A stretch of 37,237 nt of DNA. Source: CAZPXF01 sp964590945. GTDB taxonomy: Bacteria > Bacillota > Clostridia > Lachnospirales > Lachnospiraceae. The DNA lies in contig CAZPXF010000009.1 of NCBI GenBank assembly GCA_964590945.1, forward strand, positions 1-37,237, in the 5' to 3' direction. The notes beneath the pieces were generated by a model. That model saw only the letters and a list, made by a program, of their open reading frames with translations, made no database searches and was not told where the DNA came from. Positions 1-7,575 of the stretch are shown piece by piece. Within the stretch, counting starts at the first letter, position 1. Each line of letters opens with the position of its first letter. A program made the position numbers and the translations under genes.

Positions 1-1528
1 CCGGCTCTTCCACCGGAGCTGCCTCTGCCGCCGGACTTTCCTCTGCCGCCGGTACTTCCGGTTCAGGCTCCGGCCATACCCAGCCAAGAAGCTCGTCGTA
101 AAGCTTCTCATATTTTCTTGCGGATGCATTCCACGAGAAGTCAGCCTGCATTGCACGCTCAACCATCTTATTCCAGTCGCGCTTATGATCGTAGAAGATT
201 GCTTCCGCATAGCGGATTGTATTCAACATCTCATGCGCATTGTAATTCGTGAAGCTGAATCCTGTACCTGTATGTTCGTATTCGTTGTATGCTTCTACCG
301 TATCCTTCAGTCCGCCCGTCTCACGAACGATCGGAAGCGTACCGTATCTCAGACTCATCAACTGGCTGAGACCGCATGGCTCAAACAGCGACGGCATCAG
401 GAACGCGTCGCAGGAACCATAGATCTTGTTGGAAAGCTCCTCGGAATAGAAGATATTCGCAGAAACCTTACCCTGATACTTCCATGCAAAATGACGGAAC
501 ATATTCTCGTAGCGTTCCTCGCCGGTTCCAAGTACAACGAGCTGGACAGCGTCCTGGCACAGCTCATCCATAACATAAGAAATGAGGTCGAATCCCTTCT
601 GGTCTGTCAGACGGGATACAATACCGATCATCATCACCTTCGGATCTTCCTGAAGTCCCAGCTCCTGCTGCAGAGCGATCTTATTCTTAACCTTCTCCTT
701 ACGGAAATTATCCACATTAAAGTGGTATGGGATATATTTGTCCGTCTCCGGATTCAGCGTCTCGTAGTCAATACCATTTACGATACCGGAAAGGACGTTG
801 GAGCGCGCGCACATGAGTCCGTTCAGGTTCTCCCCGTAAAATGGCGTTTTAATCTCTTCTGCATATGTATCGCTGACAGTCGTTACACGGTCGGCATAAA
901 CGATTCCGCCTTTCAGCAGGTTCGCGTCTCCATATGCCTCAAGCTTGTCCGGCGCAAAATAATACGGTGAGAGTCCTGTCGCATCCTGAACAGTCTTCTT
1001 ATCATATATGCCCTGGAACTTAAGATTGTGGATTGTCATGATGGTACGTATATCCCTGTAGAAATCTCCCCCATGGAAGGTATCCTTCAGGTATACAGGG
1101 ATCAATCCGGTCTGCCAGTCATGACAATGGATAATATCAGGTCTAAATCCGATTACAGGCAATGCGCTCAGCGCAGCGCGTGAGAAGAATGCAAACTTCT
1201 CGATGTCGAGGTGAATCTCACCATATGGCTTGTCTCCGGAAAAATAATATTCGTTATCAATAAAATAGAAAGGAACGCCGTCGATCTCTGTCTCGAGGAT
1301 TCCGACATACTGCTTTCTCCATGCAAGCTCCATGTAAAAATGAGCTTTGTATTTTAATTTATCCTTCCATTCCTGTTTCATGCACATATATTTCGGAAGG
1401 ATGACTCTTGTATCATATCTTTCTTTGTTAAAGTACTTCGGCAGCGTTCCGGCAACATCTGCAAGCCCGCCAGTCTTAATAAATGGTACTGCCTCTGAGG
1501 TTACAAATAAAATTTTCTCCCTGTTCAT
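1..1528 (-). CDS. glgA: glycogen synthase (ADP-glucose), C-terminus cut by window edge
   Basis: Transfers glucose from ADP-glucose to the growing alpha-1,4-glucan in glycogen synthesis (GT5 family, cytoplasmic). Reading from ATG at 1528, the protein opens with the family's nucleotide-binding motif KTGGLADV at residues 18-25 and carries the C-terminal donor-site motif FEPCGLSQ. About 509 codons are visible. The GT5 body ends near position 75 (GWVWP), after which the frame continues into a Pro/Ala/Glu-rich tail that runs off the left edge, so the true end is unknown. Family members are usually about 480 residues, so the tail is extra. It lies 65 bases downstream of spo0A with a possible own promoter. 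Family assignment is secure; tail function is unknown. Confidence 0.95.
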   Translation of the reverse strand, partial: MNREKILFVTSEAVPFIKTGGLADVAGTLPKYFNKERYDTRVILPKYMCMKQEWKDKLKYKAHFYMELAWRKQYVGILETEIDGVPFYFIDNEYYFSGDKPYGEIHLDIEKFAFFSRAALSALPVIGFRPDIIHCHDWQTGLIPVYLKDTFHGGDFYRDIRTIMTIHNLKFQGIYDKKTVQDATGLSPYYFAPDKLEAYGDANLLKGGIVYADRVTTVSDTYAEEIKTPFYGENLNGLMCARSNVLSGIVNGIDYETLNPETDKYIPYHFNVDNFRKEKVKNKIALQQELGLQEDPKVMMIGIVSRLTDQKGFDLISYVMDELCQDAVQLVVLGTGEERYENMFRHFAWKYQGKVSANIFYSEELSNKIYGSCDAFLMPSLFEPCGLSQLMSLRYGTLPIVRETGGLKDTVEAYNEYEHTGTGFSFTNYNAHEMLNTIRYAEAIFYDHKRDWNKMVERAMQADFSWNASARKYEKLYDELLGWVWPEPEPEVPAAEESPAAEAAPVEEP

Positions 1529-1561
1529 AAGATATTACCTACTTTCATACGTTTTGTTTTT

Positions 1562-1590
1562 ATTATACCTTATTTACACGGTAAATTAAA
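1562..1590 (-). promoter_or_regulatory. possible sigma-A promoter of glgA
   Basis: A perfect -10 element TATAAT (minus strand) lies at 1562-1567, about 35 bases before the glgA start. The best -35 at 17 bases is a weak TTTAAT. A small inverted repeat (TTTAC-CGT-GTAAA) sits in the spacer. Its -10 is convincing, its -35 is not. Confidence 0.4.
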
Positions 1591-1593
1591 GAC

Positions 1594-2382
1594 TTATTTT
1601 TCTTTCATGTTCAAACGGATCGTATCTGCGATCATAGCGATAAATTCTGAGTTTGTCGGTTTTCCTTTTCCATTGTTGATCGTATATCCAAAAAGGTTAT
1701 CGATAGTTTCCAGCCTCCCGCGGCTCCAGGCTACCTCGATCGCGTGCCGGATCGCACGCTCCACACGGCTGGAGGTCGTGTGATATTTCTTTGCAATTTC
1801 CGGATACAGGATCTTTGTAATTGCATTCAGCACATCCATATCGTCGATTGCCATCATGATCGCGTCCCTGAGATAGTGATAACCTTTGATATGTGCAGGA
1901 ATGCCGATTTCATGGATCATCTCCGTTACGAGAGTTTCGATCGACTTTCCCGGAACTTTTGCCGCCGCATGTTCCGCCGGATCCTCCGGCTTTTTCTGAC
2001 GGACATTGTTCCCTGCGTATTTGATCCTTCCAAGTACTCTTTCCTTATCAAAGGGTTTCATCATATAGTATTCCGCCCCAAGATTAAACGCGTCTTCTGT
2101 AATCCGTTCGCTGCCGACTGCCGTCAGTATAATAAACCTCGGCGCTTTCCGGAAGCTGTCGTCCCCTCTGACCGTTTCCATAACGCTGAGGCCGTCCATT
2201 CCCGGCATGATCAGATCCAGAACCATCACATCCGGCTTGTTTTCCCTGATAATCCCGCAGGCTTCTTCGCCATTTTTCGCTTTGCCGACAAGTGTCAGTT
2301 CTTCATCTTCGCTGATGATCCGGCCAAGAATTTCCAGCACTTGTTCATTGTCGTCGGCAACCGCCACGCTCAACTTATGCAT
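1594..2382 (-). CDS. spo0A: sporulation master response regulator Spo0A
   Basis: Phosphorylation-activated DNA-binding regulator that commits the cell to sporulation. The 262-residue length matches the family. The N-terminal receiver domain has the acidic pocket D10-D11, phosphoacceptor D56 (in VLDLIMPGMDG), and the conserved Thr (ILTAVGSE) and Lys (MMKPFD). The C-terminal effector domain contains the diagnostic recognition helix SRVERAIRHAIEVAWSRG. The ATG at 2382 is preceded by AGGAGG at a 10-base spacing. It follows spoIVB, the usual order in Firmicutes. A sigma-A-like promoter and an upstream 0A box suggest autoregulation. No missing residues are seen. Confidence 0.98.
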   Translation of the reverse strand: MHKLSVAVADDNEQVLEILGRIISEDEELTLVGKAKNGEEACGIIRENKPDVMVLDLIMPGMDGLSVMETVRGDDSFRKAPRFIILTAVGSERITEDAFNLGAEYYMMKPFDKERVLGRIKYAGNNVRQKKPEDPAEHAAAKVPGKSIETLVTEMIHEIGIPAHIKGYHYLRDAIMMAIDDMDVLNAITKILYPEIAKKYHTTSSRVERAIRHAIEVAWSRGRLETIDNLFGYTINNGKGKPTNSEFIAMIADTIRLNMKEK

Positions 2383-2437
2383 TTTCCATCATCCTCCTGC
2401 ATCGAATGAAACATATCCGCACCATATGACAGTTAAA

Positions 2438-2466
2438 ATTATATAATTTTGTCAGCATACACTCAA
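2438..2466 (-). promoter_or_regulatory. sigma-A-like promoter of spo0A
   Basis: On the minus strand TTGAGT (2461-2466) is separated by exactly 17 bases from a perfect TATAAT (2438-2443), about 55 bases upstream of the spo0A start codon. This allows spo0A to be expressed independently of spoIVB. Confidence 0.65.
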
Positions 2467-2485
2467 GAAATATCAATCGTATTAT

Positions 2486-2492
2486 TTCGACA
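2486..2492 (-). promoter_or_regulatory. 0A box upstream of spo0A
   Basis: The heptamer TGTCGAA on the minus strand matches the established Spo0A recognition core exactly. It lies about 20 bases upstream of the -35 element of the spo0A promoter, a position consistent with autoregulation. A single 7-base match can occur by chance, but its placement between spoIVB and spo0A supports it. Confidence 0.6.
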
Positions 2493-2537
2493 CCGCTGAA
2501 CCGCGAACATGCATTTTTCTCCATAAGATCTTGCATG

Positions 2538-3662
2538 TTACTCCATCGCATTCAGCATGGTTTCTGCAAAGATCCCGTATCCTTTCGTCGGATCGTCTAC
2601 AAGCACATGGGTAACTGCGCCGACAAATTTCCCGTTTTGTACGATCGGGCTGCCTGACATTCCCTGCACGATCCCGCCCGTTTTTTCGAGAAGCTCCTGA
2701 TCCGTAACGCGGATGACAAAGGCCTTACTGCTGCTCTTATTCCATATGTTGATCTTTTCGATCTCGATCTCGTACCGCCCGACTTCCTGATCCACATCGC
2801 AATACACATAGGCTTTTCCGGTCGTTACTTCTGACCGCTTTGCTGCGTCCACCCATCTTTTCTTTTTCATTTCCAGTTTGCCGATATCCAGTGTCCCGTA
2901 TATTCCAAGATCCGTATTTTTCGTGATATCCCCCAGAAGATTCGACGGGGAATAAATGATCATCCCCTCAAGTCCCCCCGGAGTTCCGCTTTTCCCGCGG
3001 GTCACGGAAAGAATTCCGGCGTCATACAGATTTCCTTCTGCGATCTCCATCATGCTGCCTGTATCCGCGTCATGAATCCCATGTCCGAGAGTTCCGAATT
3101 TTCCTTCCTTCGTCACAAAGGTCAGGGTTCCGAGTCCCTGGGTGTCGTCCCGCACCCAGATGCCAAGCTGGTACTCCCCTTTTTTATTCTGCACGGCGTT
3201 AAGGCTTACCTTGATCTCTTCCTTGTCCCTGCGCATTTGGAGGACGACCTTTTCATCCTGAAGATTCTTTACACATTGAACCAGCTCCCGCTTCGTCGAC
3301 ACCGGATTCTGGTTAACAGATATGATATAATCTCCGGATCTGACAATGTGCTTTGCCGGGCAGGTCTTATGTCCGGCTTCATCGTCAATTTCCGCAGTAT
3401 CCACGACGAGGACTCCCTTCGTCTCCATGTAGATGCCTACCGGGATCCCGCCGAGCAGAACCTTTTCATCCGACTCCACCGTACTGCTTGCCACGCTTGT
3501 ATCATCTGCAAAATATTGCCTGTATCCTGTGACGCCTCCGGCCGCCGCAAATAAAAGAACCAGCGACGTCAAAGCGAACCGCTTCCGATATTTCTTTTTC
3601 ATATACACGCTCTTTTCCTGTTTCTTATACCGCCATTGGAATGCTTTCCAACGTTCCTTCAT
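2538..3662 (-). CDS. spoIVB: SpoIVB serine peptidase (S55 family)
   Basis: Secreted from the forespore into the intermembrane space, where in Bacillus it cleaves SpoIVFA to trigger pro-sigma-K processing. The sequence shows an N-terminal membrane/signal segment (about residues 28-46), a PDZ domain (about 75-160, GIYMETKGVLVV to LQMRR), and an S55 peptidase domain with GHGIHD at 193-198 and the catalytic GMSGSP motif at 334-339. Total length is 374 residues from ATG 3662, which has no clear ribosome-binding site. GTG 3608 (behind AGGA) or ATG 3602 are plausible shorter starts. It follows the recN terminator and precedes spo0A, as in most sporeformers. A forespore sigma promoter is expected but I could not identify one. 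Confidence 0.96.
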   Translation of the reverse strand: MKERWKAFQWRYKKQEKSVYMKKKYRKRFALTSLVLLFAAAGGVTGYRQYFADDTSVASSTVESDEKVLLGGIPVGIYMETKGVLVVDTAEIDDEAGHKTCPAKHIVRSGDYIISVNQNPVSTKRELVQCVKNLQDEKVVLQMRRDKEEIKVSLNAVQNKKGEYQLGIWVRDDTQGLGTLTFVTKEGKFGTLGHGIHDADTGSMMEIAEGNLYDAGILSVTRGKSGTPGGLEGMIIYSPSNLLGDITKNTDLGIYGTLDIGKLEMKKKRWVDAAKRSEVTTGKAYVYCDVDQEVGRYEIEIEKINIWNKSSSKAFVIRVTDQELLEKTGGIVQGMSGSPIVQNGKFVGAVTHVLVDDPTKGYGIFAETMLNAME

Positions 3663-3700
3663 ACGGCAGCAAAAAATGTACGCGTCAGATGCGCAAATTT

Positions 3701-3735
3701 AAAAACAGCCGCATGTGATCCATACAACTGTTTTT
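3701..3735 (-). terminator. intrinsic terminator downstream of recN
   Basis: On the minus-strand RNA a 15-bp stem (arms 3721-3735 and 3701-3715; three or more G-U pairs fit only this strand) closes a 5-base loop (3716-3720) and runs into a U-rich tract. It lies just after the recN stop and ends the nusB-to-recN operon, separating it from spoIVB. Confidence 0.85.
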
Positions 3736-3757
3736 ATTATATGCAGATTCAAATATC

Positions 3758-5443
3758 TTACTCTTGATTCTTTTTGTTTTTGGCAAGTAATTTCATCTCA
3801 GCCGCGCTCTCAAGAACCGTCTCCGTGATCTGCGCGCCGCCGATGATCCTTGCCAGCTCTTCCACGCTTTCCTTTTCGTTTAATTTGCGGACGCTTGTCC
3901 ATGTCCGTCCCTGATCCGTATTTTTCTCGATAAAAAAGTGCGCGTCCGCCATCGAGGCGATCTGCGCCAGATGGGTAATACAGATGATCTGATGCCTGTT
4001 TGCGAGCCTGGCGATCTTCTCCGCAATCTTTTGCGCCGTTCTTCCGCTGATACCCGCGTCGATCTCATCGAAGATCAAAGTCTCCGTTCCGTCCTCATCC
4101 GCCATAACTGATTTCACGGCCAGCATGATTCTCGAAAGCTCGCCTCCCGATGCGATCCTGCCAAGGGATCTGAGCGGTTCGCCCGGATTCATGGAGATCT
4201 GAAATTCCACGTCATCCTTTCCGTTCTCCCCTGCGCAGGAGAGTTCGCCAAAGGCGATCTGAAATTCCACCGTAAGGAAGTTCAGATCCAGCAGATTCTC
4301 CTGGATCCGCTGTTCCAGACGGGCCGCCACGCTTTTTCGCTCCTTTGATAAGTTCAGGGCATTTCTCTCCAGCCTGCTCTCGGCGCCCGAAAGCTGTTCC
4401 TCCAATAGTCGGACGTTTTCATCAAATGCTTCCAGTTTCTGTAATTCTTCCTTCTTTTTTTCGCAGGAATCCAGAATTCCGGGGATATCCGCGCCATACT
4501 TCTCCTTCAGACGGTTTATTTCATTCAGCCGGGTCTCGACTTCATAAAATTCTTCTTCCGAAAACTCCGCAGACTCCGCGTAATCCGAGAGCTCCCGGTT
4601 AAAATCGTTCAAAAGGCTGTCCACAGTGATGAGCTGTTCATAAAGCTCCTTAAGAGGCTCGTCATACTTTTCGATCTCCTGTAAATAACGGAGCGCTGCG
4701 CCGATCCGGCTGCCGCAGCCTTCCCCGCTGTCGTAACCGGTAATCTGGTAAGCCGCCGCCAGGTTCTCGGATATTTTGCGCCCATGCGACATTTTCCGGT
4801 ATCGTTTCTCCAGCTCTTCATCCTCTCCGATGATAAGGGAGGCTTCCTCTATTTCCTGAATCTCATATTGTAAAAAAGAGATTTCCCGGCTCCGGCTGCC
4901 GCCATGGGAGCGGAGGCTGAAAAGCTCTGATTCCAGCCTTTTCTTCTCCTTCCACGCTTCCTTTACCGCCGCGCGGGACTTTTCCAGCTCACGATTCCCA
5001 AACAGATCGACGATCCTCAGGTGGTTTTTCTTATTCAGCAGCGTCTGGGAGTCATGCTGCCCATGAATATCGATGAGAAGCTCCGCCGCTTCCCGCACCT
5101 TTGCAATTGTAACCGTTTCACCGTTGATCCGGAGCACGCTTTTCCTGTCGTTAAATCTTCTGGTTATGACTACCTGCCCATCCTCCGGCTCAATATCCAG
5201 CTCCCGGAGTTCTTTTTTGCGCGCCTCGCTGTCAATCTCAAAGACAAGCTCCACGATCCCGGGTTTCCTTGGGTCGCGCAGCAGATCCGACGAATATTTG
5301 CCTCCCAGAGCAAGGTTCACCGAGCCAAGCAGGATGGATTTCCCGGCGCCTGTTTCCCCGGTCAGCGTATTAAAACCCTTTTCAAAATCGATCTCAACCT
5401 CATCGATCAGGGCAATGTTTTTTACGTGTAAATTTGTAAGCAT
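3758..5443 (-). CDS. recN: DNA repair ATPase RecN
   Basis: SMC-like ABC ATPase acting early in double-strand-break repair. At 561 residues it has the family length. Walker A GETGAGKS is at 29-36, then a long coiled-coil-rich middle (about 150-370), the ABC signature ASGGELSR near 431-438, and Walker B LIFDE at 456-460 followed by the D-loop region. ATG 5443 is preceded by AGGAG at a short spacing. It is last in the nusB-recN block, directly after argR, which is the common Firmicutes order. The downstream terminator at 3701-3735 closes the transcript. Confidence 0.97.
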   Translation of the reverse strand: MLTNLHVKNIALIDEVEIDFEKGFNTLTGETGAGKSILLGSVNLALGGKYSSDLLRDPRKPGIVELVFEIDSEARKKELRELDIEPEDGQVVITRRFNDRKSVLRINGETVTIAKVREAAELLIDIHGQHDSQTLLNKKNHLRIVDLFGNRELEKSRAAVKEAWKEKKRLESELFSLRSHGGSRSREISFLQYEIQEIEEASLIIGEDEELEKRYRKMSHGRKISENLAAAYQITGYDSGEGCGSRIGAALRYLQEIEKYDEPLKELYEQLITVDSLLNDFNRELSDYAESAEFSEEEFYEVETRLNEINRLKEKYGADIPGILDSCEKKKEELQKLEAFDENVRLLEEQLSGAESRLERNALNLSKERKSVAARLEQRIQENLLDLNFLTVEFQIAFGELSCAGENGKDDVEFQISMNPGEPLRSLGRIASGGELSRIMLAVKSVMADEDGTETLIFDEIDAGISGRTAQKIAEKIARLANRHQIICITHLAQIASMADAHFFIEKNTDQGRTWTSVRKLNEKESVEELARIIGGAQITETVLESAAEMKLLAKNKKNQE

Positions 5444-5491
5444 AATCTACTCCTGAACTTTTCTGACACATCACTGCGTACGGATCCTTCC

Positions 5492-5947
5492 CTAATGATC
5501 CGCCAAAAGCTTTTCCAGCTTATCCATCAGAAGGATCGTGTCGTCCACGCTTCTGACCGCGCACATCACCGTGTCGTCCCCTGCAATAGAGCCGACTACT
5601 TCGCTCCAGTTCATGGCGTCCAAAGCCGCTGCGACAGCCATCGCCATCCCGGACACAGTCTTGATCACAAGAATATTCTGCGCCATATCCATTCTCTCAA
5701 ATCCATCCCTTAAGATCCGGATATATTTTTCGGACATGATAGATGCTTCCGTATGCATGACAACATACTTCTGCCGGCCGCCTTCCACCGGCGTTTTCGT
5801 AAGCTTCAGTTCGCGGATATCTCTGGATACCGTTGCCTGTGTTACATGGAATCCCGCTTCATTTAAACGTGCTGCAAGCTCCTCCTGTGTCTCAATGTGG
5901 TACTGATTCACAAGCTCTACGATTTTTGCATGTCTGTTTACCTTCAT
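5492..5947 (-). CDS. argR: arginine repressor ArgR/AhrC
   Basis: Arginine-sensing regulator that represses arginine biosynthesis and can activate catabolism. The 151-residue protein has an N-terminal winged helix (HAKIVELVNQY...TQATVSRDIRELKLTK, about residues 5-50) and a C-terminal hexamerisation and arginine-binding domain containing GTVSG-like TVSGMAMAVAAALD and GSIAGDDTVM. I chose ATG 5947, spaced 9 bases from GAGG. An in-frame TTG at 5953 is too close to that site. It begins 2 bases past the nadK stop. The argR-recN pairing is conserved in Firmicutes. I see no ARG box in the short flanking gaps. Confidence 0.96.
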   Translation of the reverse strand: MKVNRHAKIVELVNQYHIETQEELAARLNEAGFHVTQATVSRDIRELKLTKTPVEGGRQKYVVMHTEASIMSEKYIRILRDGFERMDMAQNILVIKTVSGMAMAVAAALDAMNWSEVVGSIAGDDTVMCAVRSVDDTILLMDKLEKLLADH

Positions 5948-5949
5948 CG

Positions 5950-6771
5950 TCAATTTCCTCTCATCTTTGTTCGCAATGTCTCCAAAAAACTGACCTTATT
6001 GATCTTTAAAATTTTTGTCGTCTCCTCCGCGGCCGAAATTTCAACAAAATCATCAATGCCCAGATGAATGATCTCATTCCCATCCACGGAAATCCCGGCC
6101 GACTCCGTCTCCGGATTTCTTCCGGGACACAGCTCAATCCGTATCGTGTCGTTGGCAGACAGGACGATGCTGCTTGTATTCAGCGCATGGGAACAGATCG
6201 GCGTCAGCACGATCAGTTTTGCCGTCGGCTCTACGATCGGACCCCCCGCCGACAGATTGTAAGCGGTCGACCCGGTCGGCGTCGATATGATGATTCCATC
6301 CGCACTGTATGTATTTAACAGCTCGCTGTTTACAAAAATATTAAAACGCATGACACGGAGCGCGCCGACACGTGTCAGAACGATATCATTCAGCGCGATC
6401 TCCCTTTTTCCAAAGGAAAACGTGCTTTTCAGCATCATGCGCTTTTCAACCGAATACTTTCCTGCAAGCAGAAGATCCAGCTCCTCGTAGAGATTCCCCG
6501 GATCCATCTCGGTCAGATAGCCTACGGTTCCTCTGTTGATCCCCAGCATCGGCACGTCGTATTTACGGAGCTGCCTTGCCGCACGGATCATCGTTCCGTC
6601 GCCGCCCACAACCAGCACGCAATCCGGCTGAAATTCCGCAATTTCGTCACCGGAAACCTTATGGCTCAAAAGGCATTTCTTTCCCTTTCTGTGCAGATAA
6701 TCTGCGATCTGGTTCGTCACCTTTAATTCTTTATCCTTGATCTGATTTGTAATAATATAAAACTGATTCAT
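5950..6771 (-). CDS. nadK: NAD kinase
   Basis: Phosphorylates NAD to NADP. The 273-residue protein has the catalytic GGDGT motif at 56-60, the NRGTVGYL substrate motif that follows it, and the conserved PTGSTAYNLSAGGPI block for NAD binding in the C-terminal domain. Length is typical. It starts 3 bases after the tlyA stop and ends next to the argR start, so it is clearly within the operon. Confidence 0.97.
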   Translation of the reverse strand: MNQFYIITNQIKDKELKVTNQIADYLHRKGKKCLLSHKVSGDEIAEFQPDCVLVVGGDGTMIRAARQLRKYDVPMLGINRGTVGYLTEMDPGNLYEELDLLLAGKYSVEKRMMLKSTFSFGKREIALNDIVLTRVGALRVMRFNIFVNSELLNTYSADGIIISTPTGSTAYNLSAGGPIVEPTAKLIVLTPICSHALNTSSIVLSANDTIRIELCPGRNPETESAGISVDGNEIIHLGIDDFVEISAAEETTKILKINKVSFLETLRTKMRGN

Positions 6772-6774
6772 CGC

Positions 6775-7575
6775 TTATGATAATTCTGCAAACGCGGCGT
6801 CCGCCACACGGACATAGTCCGGAAGCGTTCCGTTCTCCTTTCGTTCGGTTTTCTTTAAATGTACAAGATATTCAATATTTCCCTCCGGCCCCTTGATCGG
6901 GGAATAGTCCAGATTTCTTACTTCAAACCCGTGCGCGTCGGCATATTCCAGGATCTTCTGAAGCACCTCATAGTGCGTCCCTATCTCGCGCACAACACCT
7001 TTTTTCCCGACCTTTTCCCGGCCGGCCTCAAACTGCGGCTTGATAAGCGCCACGATCTCGCCGTCCTCCCGCAGATAATTCCGGATCGGTTCCAGCACCT
7101 TTGTGAGCGAAATAAAGGAAACGTCGATCGATGAGAAGTCGATCGGCTCCCCCAGATCCTCCGGCTTCAGATACCGGATATTGGTTTTTTCCATGCAGAC
7201 AACGCGTCCGTCATTGCGCAGTTTCCATGCGAGCTGGCCTCTTCCGACGTCGATGGAAAATACCTTTACCGCTCCATTTTGCAGCATACAGTCCGTGAAA
7301 CCTCCTGTGGACGAACCGACGTCGGTACAGACTTTTCCGTCCACCGACACATCGAAACTGGCAAGCGCTTTCTCTAGCTTATATCCTCCGCGGCTTACAT
7401 ACGGCATCGTATGCCCGTGCAGTTCAATATGTACTTCCCCGTCAAATTTTGTACCGGCCTTGTCTTCCCGTTCCCCGTCTACAAAAACAATTCCAGACAT
7501 AATAATTGCTTTTGCCTTTTCCCGTGATTCCGCAAGATTTCTTTTCACCAGTAACACGTCCAGTCGTTCCTTCAT
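6775..7575 (-). CDS. tlyA: TlyA-family S4/FtsJ RNA methyltransferase
   Basis: The product has an N-terminal S4 RNA-binding domain (about residues 2-60) and an FtsJ-like methyltransferase domain with SRGGYKL at 61-67, the SAM motif DVGSSTGGFTD at 85-95 and a later SFISL segment. TlyA proteins of mycobacteria make 2'-O-methylcytidine in rRNA, and old databases call the family 'hemolysin A'. The substrate in Clostridia is not established. Length of 266 residues is normal. The start is immediately after the dxs stop (no gap), suggesting translational coupling. Confidence 0.93.
   Translation of the reverse strand: MKERLDVLLVKRNLAESREKAKAIIMSGIVFVDGEREDKAGTKFDGEVHIELHGHTMPYVSRGGYKLEKALASFDVSVDGKVCTDVGSSTGGFTDCMLQNGAVKVFSIDVGRGQLAWKLRNDGRVVCMEKTNIRYLKPEDLGEPIDFSSIDVSFISLTKVLEPIRNYLREDGEIVALIKPQFEAGREKVGKKGVVREIGTHYEVLQKILEYADAHGFEVRNLDYSPIKGPEGNIEYLVHLKKTERKENGTLPDYVRVADAAFAELS

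Noticed and set aside
2506..2539. 8-bp inverted repeat (AACATGCA/TGCATGTT) at the spoIVB end
   Set aside because: The loop is 18 bases with no T tract and there is no other support for a regulatory role.
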